DNA of 64,000 nt. It comes from DASWTL01 sp035575925 (GTDB taxonomy: Bacteria; Bacteroidota; Bacteroidia; Sphingobacteriales; Sphingobacteriaceae). The stretch covers positions 165,717 to 229,716 of the forward strand of contig DATLXK010000014.1 of the NCBI GenBank assembly GCA_035575925.1, read 5' to 3'. Below are positions 42,796-51,945 of this stretch, piece by piece (within the stretch, counting starts at the first letter, position 1; every line of letters begins with the position of its first letter). The notes beneath the pieces are model-generated. The model ran no database searches and was not told the DNA's origin. It was given only the letters and a program-made list of their open reading frames with translations. The translations under genes and the position numbers were made by a program.

Positions 42796-44823
42796 TTATT
42801 GAGGTTCTATCCAGTTTCCGTCTTCGCGAATAATGTCAATCAATTCATTCAGGGCACTGGAAGTATTTACATTTTTCTTTACCACCTCTTTACCACGATA
42901 AAGTGTGATTTTACCCGGACCGGTACCTACATAACCATAGTCTGCGTCGGCCATTTCGCCCGGCCCGTTTACTATACAGCCCATTATCCCGATTTTCAAT
43001 CCCTTTAAATGATCGGTCCGGCTCCTGATCATCTGGGTAGTTTCCTGAAGGTCGAAAAGGGTTCTGCCGCAGCTGGGGCATGAGATATATTCAGTTTTAG
43101 ATATGCGTGAGCGGGTAGCCTGTAATATTCCGAAGGAAGTAGATACAATGGTTTTATTACTTATTTCAGGTGCATCAAGCCAAATCCCATCACCAAATCC
43201 ATCAACTAACAAAGCTCCTGCATCCGTTGCAGCATAGAGCTGAAAGTCGGAATTTTGGGTTGTAGTTGGTGAGCTGTGAGTTGCAGTTTGTAAATTGGAG
43301 GCAGCATAGGTTCTTTTAATTATTACGGGAATTTTTAATCCTAATTCCATCAATTTAAAAAAGAATTGTCTTTGATCTGACATCCCATTTTCCTGATCCG
43401 TTTCAAGAACGAAGATCAACGTATCATGGTTGAACAAATGAGCAAAAGCTTCAGTCCCCAAGTCGCTGCTTTTAACAATTACCAGGTTCAGTGACCGATC
43501 TTTATGATCAGCATAACTGTATTCAGCAAAGGTATACAGGGGATGACAATTAACCTTATCTCTCAACTTACACCATGTAGCGTAATTATATAATTGCTTC
43601 AAATTACCGGGGAATGTGAAAGAAGGTAATTCATCTGCCAGATATACAAAATCTACAGACTGTTCAGCCATGTTGTATTTATCGAGTATGGGCGAATACA
43701 TATATCCCACATCACTAAGAATAGAAGGGTCTTTTAAATTTTTAGTTGAGATATTCACAATTACCCGGGGCACCTGGTGCCCTCCAATGAATGTATTTAA
43801 CTCCTCTGTTTCCCTCTTTTTATATTCATAAGGACTGAAATCTGGTGGAAGTTGTAAGTTGTGGGTTGTGGGTTGCAGGGTGTGGGTTGTGAGCTTTCTT
43901 TGTTCATATCTTTTTGCCAAAGCAATTGCAACGGGTGCTTCAAACTCAGGATCTTCAGTAAGAGAAACCCTTATGGTATCCCCCAGCCCATCTTCGAGCA
44001 ACGTACCTATACCCACTGCAGATTTAATCCGGCCGTCCTCGCCATCTCCCGCCTCTGTCACTCCCAAATGCAGAGGATAGTTCATTCCTTCGCCAGTCAT
44101 AGTTGCAACAAGCAACCGATAAGCCTGCACCATAACCTGCGGATTACTGGATTTCATTGAAATAACCAGGTTATAGTAATTCAGATCCTCGCACATGCGG
44201 ATAAATTCCATTGCTGACTCTACCATACCACGCGGAGTGTCGCCATACTGGCTCATAATACGGTCTGAAAGGGAGCCGTGATTGGTGCCAATACGCATAG
44301 CTGTTCCGTATTCTTTGCATATCTTCACCAATGGGGTAAATTTGGTATAGATTCGCTCAAGCTCGGCCTGATACGCAGCTGTTGTATATTCTATATTTTC
44401 AAACCGTTTTTTATCGGCGTAGTTACCGGGATTGATACGAACTTTCTCTACTATTCGTGCTGCAACCTCTGCTGCATTTGGAGTAAAATGAATATCTGCA
44501 ACAAGCGGAGGGTTGTACCCGCGTTTTTGAAGCTCTTTTTTAATCTCAGCTAAATTATGTGATTCTTTAATGCTTGGAGCGGTAATTCTGACGTATTCGC
44601 ATCCTGAATCCACCATTCTGATAGACTGCTCTACAGTACCTATAGTATCCATGGTATCAGTAGTGGTCATGCTTTGAATACGAATGGGATGATCGCTCCC
44701 CATTGGAATATCGCCGATAGTTACCTCACGGGTTATAAACCTGGAATAACGATGCAGGGAATTGCAGTAAGGTCCTTTAAGCTCTCGTATTTGATCAGCA
44801 TTCATTTTCATACAAAAATACAT
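42796..44823 (-). CDS. ispG: (E)-4-hydroxy-3-methylbut-2-enyl-diphosphate synthase (long type)
   Basis: 675-residue iron-sulfur enzyme of the MEP isoprenoid pathway. It is the long form with an insert domain, as in Bacteroidota, chlamydiae and plants. The TIM barrel has 'PIRIQSMTTTDTMDT', 'PLVADIHFTPNAA' and 'RIGTNHGSLSDR'. The cluster ligands are in 'CPSCGRTLFDLQET' and 'GIMGCIVNGPGEMADADYG'. Three ATGs compete at the start (44823, 44811, 44805); the first is listed but the second or third is equally likely. The insert domain holds two low-complexity tracts made of 7-bp repeats. Confidence 0.93.
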   Translation of the reverse strand: MYFCMKMNADQIRELKGPYCNSLHRYSRFITREVTIGDIPMGSDHPIRIQSMTTTDTMDTIGTVEQSIRMVDSGCEYVRITAPSIKESHNLAEIKKELQKRGYNPPLVADIHFTPNAAEVAARIVEKVRINPGNYADKKRFENIEYTTAAYQAELERIYTKFTPLVKICKEYGTAMRIGTNHGSLSDRIMSQYGDTPRGMVESAMEFIRMCEDLNYYNLVISMKSSNPQVMVQAYRLLVATMTGEGMNYPLHLGVTEAGDGEDGRIKSAVGIGTLLEDGLGDTIRVSLTEDPEFEAPVAIALAKRYEQRKLTTHTLQPTTHNLQLPPDFSPYEYKKRETEELNTFIGGHQVPRVIVNISTKNLKDPSILSDVGYMYSPILDKYNMAEQSVDFVYLADELPSFTFPGNLKQLYNYATWCKLRDKVNCHPLYTFAEYSYADHKDRSLNLVIVKSSDLGTEAFAHLFNHDTLIFVLETDQENGMSDQRQFFFKLMELGLKIPVIIKRTYAASNLQTATHSSPTTTQNSDFQLYAATDAGALLVDGFGDGIWLDAPEISNKTIVSTSFGILQATRSRISKTEYISCPSCGRTLFDLQETTQMIRSRTDHLKGLKIGIMGCIVNGPGEMADADYGYVGTGPGKITLYRGKEVVKKNVNTSSALNELIDIIREDGNWIEPQ
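43259..43300. repeat. Heptanucleotide tract of six units inside ispG (second tract)
   Basis: On the plus strand six 7-bp units: GTTGTAG, TTGGTGA, GCTGTGA, GTTGCAG, TTTGTAA, ATTGGAG. Consensus is about GTTGTGA. The 42 bp is a multiple of three, so ispG stays in frame and gains about 14 polar residues ('NLQTATHSSPTTTQ'). Confidence 0.7.
43851..43892. repeat. Heptanucleotide tract of six units inside ispG (first tract)
   Basis: On the plus strand six 7-bp units: GTTGTAA, GTTGTGG, GTTGTGG, GTTGCAG, GGTGTGG, GTTGTGA. Nearly identical consensus and exactly the same length (42 bp) as the tract at 43259. It encodes 'LTTHTLQPTTHNLQ' in the linker before the insert domain. Confidence 0.78.
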
Positions 44824-44890
44824 AATAAGAAAACGTATGTGTACTGCTTTTAAAACTAACTTTTTACTGTTTAAATATTTCCAGACTTCA

Positions 44891-45499
44891 TTACAATAGC
44901 CGATCTTTAATTACCATTGTTCCGGCTATTTTATCATGCAGGCACTGTTGCTTTTTGTCAAAAAATCCGGACAGATAGCCAATACCAACAGTGAGCTTGC
45001 TTACCAGTTTTGCCATGTTTCGAACAAGTGCTTTATTTACCGATAGCCTCCCTCCAAGTTCATCAGTTACTTTCAGGCCCAAAAGTGATTTTCCATAAGT
45101 AGCCTGACGTATGGAAGATTCCATTAAGGTGCTGTAGAATATTTTTGTTAGCAGGGCAAGCGCTAATCCTAATAAGGCAATAATGATCTTTTGTTGCCTC
45201 TCATCAAGAAAAACAATAATGGTAGTAACCAAAAAAGCATGTAATGCTAAAATCAGAACATAATCTATAGCTACTGCAAGAAAACGTATATCTAAAGTAG
45301 CGAAATATTGAGGCTGCACTGCAATTTTACTGAGCCCTAAAAATACGCGAAGCTCTGCAACCTCATGTGCTTCTTTATAATCATCCATTCCTGGGGTTTT
45401 GACAAACGTGCCAGAGCGGATATTCATTTTTTCTAATTGCTTAAAAGTGAAAGGACCTTGTGGTTTACCTTCAATTACAACCAGGTAACTGTCTGCCAT
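44891..45499 (-). CDS. RDD family membrane protein with N-terminal GYF-like domain
   Basis: 202 residues. The first 50 form a GYF_2-like domain ('IEGKPQGPFTFKQLEKMNI'), which binds proline-rich peptides in other proteins. The RDD part follows, with 'DIRFLAVAIDYVLILALHAF' containing the Arg and Asp that name the family, then 'SIRQATYGKSLLGLKV'. Three membrane helices. It lies 3 bp after the LiaF-like gene, the last of a four-gene cluster. Function unknown; ion exchange has been proposed for some RDD proteins. Confidence 0.82.
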   Translation of the reverse strand: MADSYLVVIEGKPQGPFTFKQLEKMNIRSGTFVKTPGMDDYKEAHEVAELRVFLGLSKIAVQPQYFATLDIRFLAVAIDYVLILALHAFLVTTIIVFLDERQQKIIIALLGLALALLTKIFYSTLMESSIRQATYGKSLLGLKVTDELGGRLSVNKALVRNMAKLVSKLTVGIGYLSGFFDKKQQCLHDKIAGTMVIKDRLL

Positions 45500-45502
45500 A
45501 TG

Positions 45503-46447
45503 TTAATAGCGATTTACCTCAAAGTCAGAGATTCCGCCTTCCAGATTTATTATTATTCTTTTGGATGACGAGCCATAATTATCTGTGATATATGTATTAT
45601 CGTTTTGTTTATTAAATCCGTCGAAGTCATTTGATGACAATCCGGAGTCCACTTTAATTAGACACCCTACCGAAGAAGGTACAGAAATTTTTACTTTAGA
45701 AACTCCCGTTTCCACAGTAACATTGGTACTGGTTTGCGGTTCACCTAATTTTATTTGAAACGAAGCTGCCCCTCCTTCAATATTAAGCCTGGATATCTTA
45801 AACTTCGACAAGTCGAAATCTGCTTTTCCCGCTCCCATTTCGAGATTTATATCCCAAACAGGTTTATTATTTAGCTTCATTTCCACTTTATTCAGATCAA
45901 AATTCCGGGAACCGCGTGTGTGAGCGCTGTCAGGCATTTTTAGAAATAGAACCTCAATCGAATCCCTGGTTGTACGGGTTAAGGAATAATTTCCAAACTG
46001 TTGCTTAATATCTGCATCAAACAGATTGGAAGTACTGTCTTTCAATCGGTATGTGGTTGCACCTCCGGTGATGTTTAATTCAGCAATTTTTATCGAATCA
46101 GAAAAAGGCTCTGAAAAGCTATTGGATTTAAATTTTGCAGAATTATGAACCCTGCCCCCCCTATTCCATTTCAAGTTTTTCAACCAAAGACTGTCATCAG
46201 AAGCATGGGTGGCTCCGTAATAGCCTGCAAAAATTAGAGCTACCAGAGTTACTACACCTGCAATCCATGGACCAGCGGGATTATTTTTACCCGAAAACAT
46301 CAGCTCAACACCCCAAATAATTAATAGAAGGGGCCATAAACGCCAGACCGCCCCCCATGAAAAGTCAATTACACCAAAATTATCAAGTAACAGGATACTA
46401 CCTATAAATACAAATACGAGGCCCCAAACTATTTTATCGCTTTTCAT
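45503..46447 (-). CDS. LiaF/LiaI-like envelope protein
   Basis: 314 residues. Four short hydrophobic helices at the N-terminus (about 6-90, 'IVWGLVFVFIGSILLLDNFG' and 'WRLWPLLLIIWGVELMF') form the LiaI/LiaF-type transmembrane domain also present in the neighbour. The rest is a repetitive beta structure ('LNITGGATTYRLKD', 'LNIEGGAASFQIKLGE', 'INLEGGISDFEV') like the cell-wall stress proteins of Firmicutes. It overlaps the PspC-like gene by 4 bp. Probably an envelope-stress sensor or modulator. Confidence 0.78.
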   Translation of the reverse strand: MKSDKIVWGLVFVFIGSILLLDNFGVIDFSWGAVWRLWPLLLIIWGVELMFSGKNNPAGPWIAGVVTLVALIFAGYYGATHASDDSLWLKNLKWNRGGRVHNSAKFKSNSFSEPFSDSIKIAELNITGGATTYRLKDSTSNLFDADIKQQFGNYSLTRTTRDSIEVLFLKMPDSAHTRGSRNFDLNKVEMKLNNKPVWDINLEMGAGKADFDLSKFKISRLNIEGGAASFQIKLGEPQTSTNVTVETGVSKVKISVPSSVGCLIKVDSGLSSNDFDGFNKQNDNTYITDNYGSSSKRIIINLEGGISDFEVNRY

Positions 46448-47028
46448 AATGTATCATTTATGGGCTTATCTGGACTGGTTTGCGGATCAGGATCTCTATA
46501 TTCTCGACTCTGATCATCTGATATTTTGTCAATAGAATATGATTTTTTCTTTCCCGCCTTGGAAATAATAAGTACTCCCAAAATTATAAATAACAACGGC
46601 CACAGTTTATGAATCTCAAGCCAATAGGGGAAAAAATTAAATTCATCCAACAGACAGTACGTCCCGAAAAAAACCAGGATCATTCCACCTATTAAACGGG
46701 TATTTCCATTATTATTCTTTTTACTTAAATATGGCGGTGGAGGTGTTGTATATTGGTTAAACGCTGCTTTCTGGGGATCATATGATTTATCTTCATAAAC
46801 CCTGTAATCCGTATTGTATGATGAAAAACCTGCCACATTAAAAGGTTTTGCAGGAATGACAATCCATAAGATGATATATATAATTACTCCTGAAAAACCA
46901 AAAATTGCAACAAAAATTATCCTTACCCAGGTTACTTCCATATCAAAATATTCGGCAAGGCCGGATGAAACTCCTGCCAGAATTTTTTCCGTTTCGTTGC
47001 GATAAAGTCTTTTTTCCATAGCATTCAT
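46444..47028 (-). CDS. PspC domain membrane protein
   Basis: 194 residues from the ATG 47028 (a TTG at 47052 would overlap the previous gene; ATG 47019 is another choice). The PspC domain is 'RLYRNETEKILAGVSSGLAE' followed by 'YFDMEVTWVRIIFV' and a helix 'GFSGVIIYIILWIVIPAKPF'. A second pair of helices near 'HKLWPLLFIILGVLIIS' matches the LiaF-TM domain next door. PspC proteins respond to membrane stress. It is 10 bp after the dehydrogenase stop and overlaps the LiaF-like gene (ATGA). Confidence 0.85.
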   Translation of the reverse strand: MNAMEKRLYRNETEKILAGVSSGLAEYFDMEVTWVRIIFVAIFGFSGVIIYIILWIVIPAKPFNVAGFSSYNTDYRVYEDKSYDPQKAAFNQYTTPPPPYLSKKNNNGNTRLIGGMILVFFGTYCLLDEFNFFPYWLEIHKLWPLLFIILGVLIISKAGKKKSYSIDKISDDQSREYRDPDPQTSPDKPINDTL

Positions 47029-47038
47029 TTTTAATGGT

Positions 47039-47740
47039 TTAAATATCTCCAAGCGTTGGTCGTATAATCAGTTGATCAATATTTCCACCTTTTGAGGTTT
47101 TTAAGCATGATATCAGCGCATCGGCAACATCCTGTGGATCTACAAAGCATTCCGGAGGGAGCTTGGTACCTTCCCATGATGCCGTTAACGTTGAGCCGGG
47201 TAATATGGCTGTTACTTTAATTCCAAATTCCATTAGTTCTTCACGCAGTACTTTGGTTAGACCTAATAACGCAAATTTTGTTACAGAATAAGATCCTGCA
47301 CCGGTAACGGGGTTTATTGATGCTATGGAACAGATATTAAAAATATGCCCTGAACGTTTTTCACGCATTTTTCTTCCAAAAAATTTACACAAGTAATGTG
47401 GTGTCAATAAATTAACCTGTAGCTGTTGGTCGAGTGCGTTATTGTCTTCATTCAGAATTTTTGAAGGTAAATACAACCCTGCATTATTAACCAGTACATC
47501 AGGGCTGTCCATACAGTCTGATATTTCATCAGCAAACCGCTTTACTTGTTCTGCGTCGCTACAATCTGTAACCGAAGTAAAAACGTGTATCCGGGGGTTT
47601 CTTTCTTTGAGCTCTCTTTTCAAAGAAATTAATTCTGCGGAATTCCTGGAACATAAAAAAAGATTATAATTATTTGCGGCAAGAGTGAAACTGATTGCCT
47701 TTCCAATACCTTTGGTTGCACCTGTAACAATAGCATTCAT
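47039..47740 (-). CDS. Short-chain dehydrogenase/reductase
   Basis: 233-residue NAD(P)-dependent oxidoreductase. Cofactor loop 'VTGATKGIGKAISFTL' with 'LCSRN' after strand 2 (NADP-like Arg), structural 'VNNAGLY', and the catalytic Ser-Tyr-Lys in 'ICSIASINPVTGAGSYSVTK'. Classic SDR of the 3-oxoacyl-ACP reductase-like group; the substrate cannot be read from the sequence. First gene of the PspC/LiaF/RDD cluster, 10 bp apart, though not obviously related in function. Confidence 0.88.
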   Translation of the reverse strand: MNAIVTGATKGIGKAISFTLAANNYNLFLCSRNSAELISLKRELKERNPRIHVFTSVTDCSDAEQVKRFADEISDCMDSPDVLVNNAGLYLPSKILNEDNNALDQQLQVNLLTPHYLCKFFGRKMREKRSGHIFNICSIASINPVTGAGSYSVTKFALLGLTKVLREELMEFGIKVTAILPGSTLTASWEGTKLPPECFVDPQDVADALISCLKTSKGGNIDQLIIRPTLGDI

Positions 47741-47878
47741 TTTTTGTAGAATTTAGCCGAAGTGAAGATAAAGCAAATTTGGTTTCACACAATTTTCGAA
47801 AAAGTTAGTTTTAGAGAAACAAATCCATCAACATATTACAAATTCTTTGTGTTATTTTGCAATTATACTTTAAATTAA

Positions 47879-48610
47879 ATGTTCGAATCATTAGGAAAAT
47901 ATATCCTGTTATTGCGTTCAGTGTTTCGCAAGCCGGAAAAGTGGAATATATACCGTAAGGAGATTTTTATTGAGATGAACTCCATAGGGGTTGGATCTCT
48001 GGGTATTATCAGTTTAATATCTGTTTTTTTGGGGATGGTTACAACAGTACAAACCGCTTATCAATTGGTTAGCGATTTGATACCAAAGTCAACGATAGGA
48101 TTAATTGTACGGGATTCTTCTATCCTGGAATTAAGTCCTACTATATCAGCAATAGTATTAGCCGGAAAAGTTGGGTCAAGTATTTCATCGCAAATTGGAA
48201 CCATGCGTGTTACCGAACAAATAGATGCCCTTGAAATTATGGGGATTAATTCGCCCGGCTATCTTATTATGCCAAAGATCGTGGGTGCCATGGTAACCAT
48301 ACCTATGCTGGTGATTATCTCTATTGGTCTATGTATTTTTGGCGGATTTATAGCTGGTACGCTTTCAGGAGCAGTTACAGCTCAGGATTACATAACCGGT
48401 GCTACACAGGATTTTAGAGGTTCTACTGTGACCGTATCCATGATCAAAGCGATTATATTTGCTTTTATTATAACATCTGTGTCTGCATACCAGGGTTTTT
48501 ATACCGCTGGCGGATCTCTGGAAGTAGGTATTTCCAGTACCCGTGCGGTAGTAGTAAGTTGCGTTATGATTCTATTTGCAGATTATCTTGTTGCTCAATT
48601 ACTTCTATGA
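47879..48610 (+). CDS. mlaE: MlaE-family ABC transporter permease
   Basis: 243 residues, five to six helices. The family core is 'IYRKEIFIEMNSIGVGSLGI' followed by 'ISLISVFLGMVTTVQTAYQL', and 'GKVGSSISSQIGTMRVTEQI' with 'DALEIMGINSPGYLIMPKIV'. MlaE moves phospholipids between the membranes to keep outer membrane asymmetry. The stop overlaps the ATPase start (ATGA). The substrate-binding MlaD protein usual for the complex is not the next gene here. Confidence 0.9.
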   Translation: MFESLGKYILLLRSVFRKPEKWNIYRKEIFIEMNSIGVGSLGIISLISVFLGMVTTVQTAYQLVSDLIPKSTIGLIVRDSSILELSPTISAIVLAGKVGSSISSQIGTMRVTEQIDALEIMGINSPGYLIMPKIVGAMVTIPMLVIISIGLCIFGGFIAGTLSGAVTAQDYITGATQDFRGSTVTVSMIKAIIFAFIITSVSAYQGFYTAGGSLEVGISSTRAVVVSCVMILFADYLVAQLLL

Positions 48611-49359
48611 TCGAGATTAAAGACATTCATAAAACATTCGGAGAGAATTACGTCTTACGCGGAATTACATCTGCTTTTAAAGACGGCATGAATAACCTGA
48701 TCATTGGCGGATCCGGTTCAGGTAAAACTACCTTACTTAAGTGCATGGTTGGTTTACATGAACCTGAACAGGGCTCTGTTCTTTATGATGGGCGTGATTT
48801 TACAAAAATGAATTTTGAAGCGCGTATCGAAGTTCGTAAAGAAATAGGTATGCTGTTTCAAAGTTCTGCATTATTTGACTCAATGACCGTGGAGGAAAAT
48901 ATCATGTTCCCCCTGAATATGTTTACTGAGCAGCAGCGCAAAGAAAAATTGGAACGTGTAAACTTTTGTCTGGACCGGGTAAATCTGGAGGATAAAAACA
49001 AATTATACCCGGCGGAACTATCCGGAGGAATGAAAAAAAGGGTTGGTATTGCCCGGGCCATAGCCATGCAGCCTAAATACCTCTTTGTAGATGAGCCTAA
49101 CTCAGGACTCGACCCTAAAACAGCCATAGTAATTGATGAGCTGATCAGGGAGCTCACTGAAGAATATAATACGACTACAGTAGTGGTAACCCATGACATG
49201 AACTCGGTGATGGGAATTGGAGACAATATTATCTTTTTGCATGAAGGTCAGAAATGGTGGGAAGGCTCAAACAAAGAAATCGCCCATACAGACAATCAGG
49301 AGCTCAATGACTTTGTATTTGCCAGTAAATTTATGGAAGCGGCTAAAGAAAAGTTATGA
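48607..49359 (+). CDS. mlaF: MlaF-like ABC transporter ATPase
   Basis: 250 residues from ATG 48607, the ATGA overlap with mlaE; the longer TTG frame from 48559 lies within mlaE and is discarded. Walker A 'IIGGSGSGKTTLL', Q loop 'MLFQSSALFDSMTVEENIMF', signature 'AELSGGMKKRVGIARAIAMQ' and Walker B 'YLFVDEPNSGLDP' with 'VVTHDM' switch histidine. It powers the phospholipid transport of the MlaE permease. The following 68 bp to the methyltransferase has no gene and some loose GTTATGA/GTTAGGA-like units. Confidence 0.92.
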   Translation: MIEIKDIHKTFGENYVLRGITSAFKDGMNNLIIGGSGSGKTTLLKCMVGLHEPEQGSVLYDGRDFTKMNFEARIEVRKEIGMLFQSSALFDSMTVEENIMFPLNMFTEQQRKEKLERVNFCLDRVNLEDKNKLYPAELSGGMKKRVGIARAIAMQPKYLFVDEPNSGLDPKTAIVIDELIRELTEEYNTTTVVVTHDMNSVMGIGDNIIFLHEGQKWWEGSNKEIAHTDNQELNDFVFASKFMEAAKEKL

Positions 49360-49427
49360 GTTAGGAATTAAGCAGAATTATTGCTCGGCATCTCTCTTCA
49401 AACTCAAAACCAATAACTAAACTTTAA

Positions 49428-50312
49428 ATGATTCAACTGCTTACGCCAACGCACTGGAAAGATTATGAGCTGATAGATTGCGGTGATTTTGAAAAGCTGG
49501 AAAGGTTCGGAAATACCGTACTGATCAGACCAGAGCCTCAGGCAGTCTGGAAAAAGGTGTTAACAGAATCTGAATGGAACAAGCTCCATGACATCCGCTT
49601 TAAAGGAAGGTCTGCTACTTCCGGCGAATGGGTAAAAAAAAATCCACGAACTCCTGACCGCTGGCATATTCACTACCAGAATAATGATGTAAAAATTAAA
49701 TTCAGACTCGGCCTCACTTCATTCAAGCATGTAGGGATATTCCCTGAACAGGCAGTAAACTGGGATTATATTACAAACAACATTAAGCAGTTTAAAACCA
49801 GGGAACCTAAAGTACTTAACCTGTTTGCATACACAGGGGGCGCATCACTTGCTGCGCGGGCCGCCGGGGCAGAAACTACCCACGTTGATTCCATCAAACA
49901 AGTGGTAAGTTGGGCTAGTGAAAACCAGGAACTATCGGAATTAGATAATATCAGATGGATGGTAGAGGATGCTTTAAAATATGTTAAAAGAGAATTAAAA
50001 CGAGGAAAAAAATACAATGGGATCATACTTGATCCGCCGGCTTACGGCCATGGGCCAAACGGTGAAAAATGGAAACTTGAGGATCATATTCAGGAAATGA
50101 TGCGTGATGTAGTTCAATTGCTGGACGAAAAAGAACATTTTTTAATTCTTAACACATACTCTTTAGGGTTCTCCTCATTAATTGTAGAAAATCTGATCAG
50201 GTCCTCTTTTCCGCAGGTACAAAACCTGGAAACAGGTGAGCTTTATCTGGCGGCTAAAAGCGGAATTAAGTTACCTTTGGGAGTTTTTGGAAAGTTTGTT
50301 AAAACATCCTGA
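49428..50312 (+). CDS. Class I SAM-dependent methyltransferase (RlmI/SAM-like family)
   Basis: 294 residues. It resembles the C-terminal catalytic part of RlmI-type 23S rRNA cytosine methyltransferases: 'HVGIFPEQAVNWDYI', motif I 'VLNLFAYTGGASLAARAAGA', motif II 'THVDSIKQVVSWASEN' and motif IV 'GIILDPPAYGHGPNGEKWKL'. The N-terminal PUA domain of RlmI is missing. rRNA methylation is likely but the base is unknown. It starts 68 bp after mlaF. Confidence 0.83.
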   Translation: MIQLLTPTHWKDYELIDCGDFEKLERFGNTVLIRPEPQAVWKKVLTESEWNKLHDIRFKGRSATSGEWVKKNPRTPDRWHIHYQNNDVKIKFRLGLTSFKHVGIFPEQAVNWDYITNNIKQFKTREPKVLNLFAYTGGASLAARAAGAETTHVDSIKQVVSWASENQELSELDNIRWMVEDALKYVKRELKRGKKYNGIILDPPAYGHGPNGEKWKLEDHIQEMMRDVVQLLDEKEHFLILNTYSLGFSSLIVENLIRSSFPQVQNLETGELYLAAKSGIKLPLGVFGKFVKTS

Positions 50313-50367
50313 TAAAATTTAACTTTTCTTTATTTAAACAACGTAAGTTATTGCTGTAAAATTTTTC

Positions 50368-51945
50368 ATGGGTAAATACATATTAGTTCTAGCAATGCTT
50401 TTCCCTTTTCTGGGTTATGGTCAAAAGCGCGCAGATATCCTGATAAAGAATGGGAAAATAATTGACGGCACCGGGAACTCTTGGTACTACGGTGATGTTG
50501 CAATAAAAAAAAATAAGATCCTTGCCATAGGTAACCTGGAAAAATATAAGGGTAAACGAATAATAAATGCAAACAGGCAGGTTATTTCTCCGGGATTTAT
50601 TGATGTTCATACGCACATTGAGGGAAACGAAAAAACTACTCCAACAGCCGATAATTTTATTTATGACGGTGTTACAACAGTAATTACCGGCAATTGCGGC
50701 TCATCCAATGTCGATCTGAAAAAATATTTTAAGATGCTTGATAGCTTAAAGACCTCGGTTAATGTAGCTACTTTTATTGGTCATAATGATGTCCGGCAGG
50801 CTGTTTTAGGCACCTCTGCAAAAACTCCTGATCAGGCAGAGTTAAAACGCATGCAAGATTTGGTGGAACAGGCTATGAAAGAAGGGGCAATGGGTTTTTC
50901 TACCGGTTTAATATACATACCGGGCACCTATGCCAAAACCGAAGAGGTAATTGCATTAGCTAAAGCATCTGCAAAATACCAGGGGGTTTATACCTCACAC
51001 ATCCGGAATGAAAACAAGCATGTTGTTGCCGCAATAAACGAGGCCCTTAATATTGGAAGGCTAGCCAATATGCCGGTTCAAATATCCCATTTTAAGCTAG
51101 GTAATACTATGTGGGGACAATCAGACAAAACTCTGGGAATAGTTGAGCAGGCTCGTAAAGAAGGTTTGGACGTAACAATAGATCAGTACCCCTATACAGC
51201 CAGCAGCACTTCATTAAGCACTTTAATTCCGACATGGGCTTTAGAGAACGGTAAAGATTCGATATTATGGAGGTTAAAAAATCTACAAATAAGAAAAAAA
51301 CTAATCGATGAAATGATAGTTGATATGAAAGGGCGTGACCGGCCTGACTTTAGCTATGCAGTGGTAGCATCCTACAGTACTGATCAAACATATAATGGCA
51401 AAAACATCTCACAAATAAATACACTGATGGGGCGCAAAAGTACTATACCTGATGAAATAGAAACCATTCTCGATCTTATGGAAAAGGGTGATGCAGGTAT
51501 GGTTTTTCATAGTATGAATGAGGCTGATGTAGAGAATATTATGCGATATCCTTTTACAATGATTGCATCTGATTCTGCAATAAGGGAATTTGGTGCCGGC
51601 GTTCCCCATCCGCGGGGTTATGGTACCAATGCCCGTGTGTTAGGTAAATATGTTCGTGAGCAAAATATTATTCGTCTGGAAGATGCTATTAGAAGAATGA
51701 CCTCGCTTCCTGCACAAAAATATAGTTTTAAAGACCGTGGTTTATTAAAGGCAGGAATGATTGCAGATTTGGTGATATTTGACCCATCCACGGTAACAGA
51801 TGTTGCAACTTACGAGAAACCACATGCCTTTTCCAAAGGATTCCAGTATGTGCTGGTAAATGGAAAAGTTACAGTTGATAATTTTAAACACAACAAAACC
51901 CGTAATGGGAAAATTTTATACGGACCAGGATACAAGAGAAACTAA
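50368..51945 (+). CDS. Secreted N-acyl-D-amino-acid deacylase (D-aminoacylase)
   Basis: 525 residues, with a signal peptide ('LAMLFPFLGYGQ'). Amidohydrolase fold: 'GKIIDGTGNSWYYGDVAI', metal site 'PGFIDVHTHIEGNE', 'TVITGNCGSS', 'TSHIRNENKHVVAA', 'ISHFKLGNTMWG', 'DQYPYTASSTSLSTL' and 'IASDSAIREF' with 'PHPRGYGTNARVL', as in D-aminoacylases. It should release D-amino acids from N-acyl derivatives in the periplasm, perhaps scavenging cell-wall fragments. The stop overlaps the next ATG (TAATG), so it is coupled to the lipoprotein gene. Confidence 0.88.
   Translation: MGKYILVLAMLFPFLGYGQKRADILIKNGKIIDGTGNSWYYGDVAIKKNKILAIGNLEKYKGKRIINANRQVISPGFIDVHTHIEGNEKTTPTADNFIYDGVTTVITGNCGSSNVDLKKYFKMLDSLKTSVNVATFIGHNDVRQAVLGTSAKTPDQAELKRMQDLVEQAMKEGAMGFSTGLIYIPGTYAKTEEVIALAKASAKYQGVYTSHIRNENKHVVAAINEALNIGRLANMPVQISHFKLGNTMWGQSDKTLGIVEQARKEGLDVTIDQYPYTASSTSLSTLIPTWALENGKDSILWRLKNLQIRKKLIDEMIVDMKGRDRPDFSYAVVASYSTDQTYNGKNISQINTLMGRKSTIPDEIETILDLMEKGDAGMVFHSMNEADVENIMRYPFTMIASDSAIREFGAGVPHPRGYGTNARVLGKYVREQNIIRLEDAIRRMTSLPAQKYSFKDRGLLKAGMIADLVIFDPSTVTDVATYEKPHAFSKGFQYVLVNGKVTVDNFKHNKTRNGKILYGPGYKRN

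Noticed and set aside
48559..48606. TTG-started extension of the MlaF ATPase
   Set aside because: It lies inside mlaE and adds a non-family N-terminus; the ATGA overlap at 48607 is the natural start.
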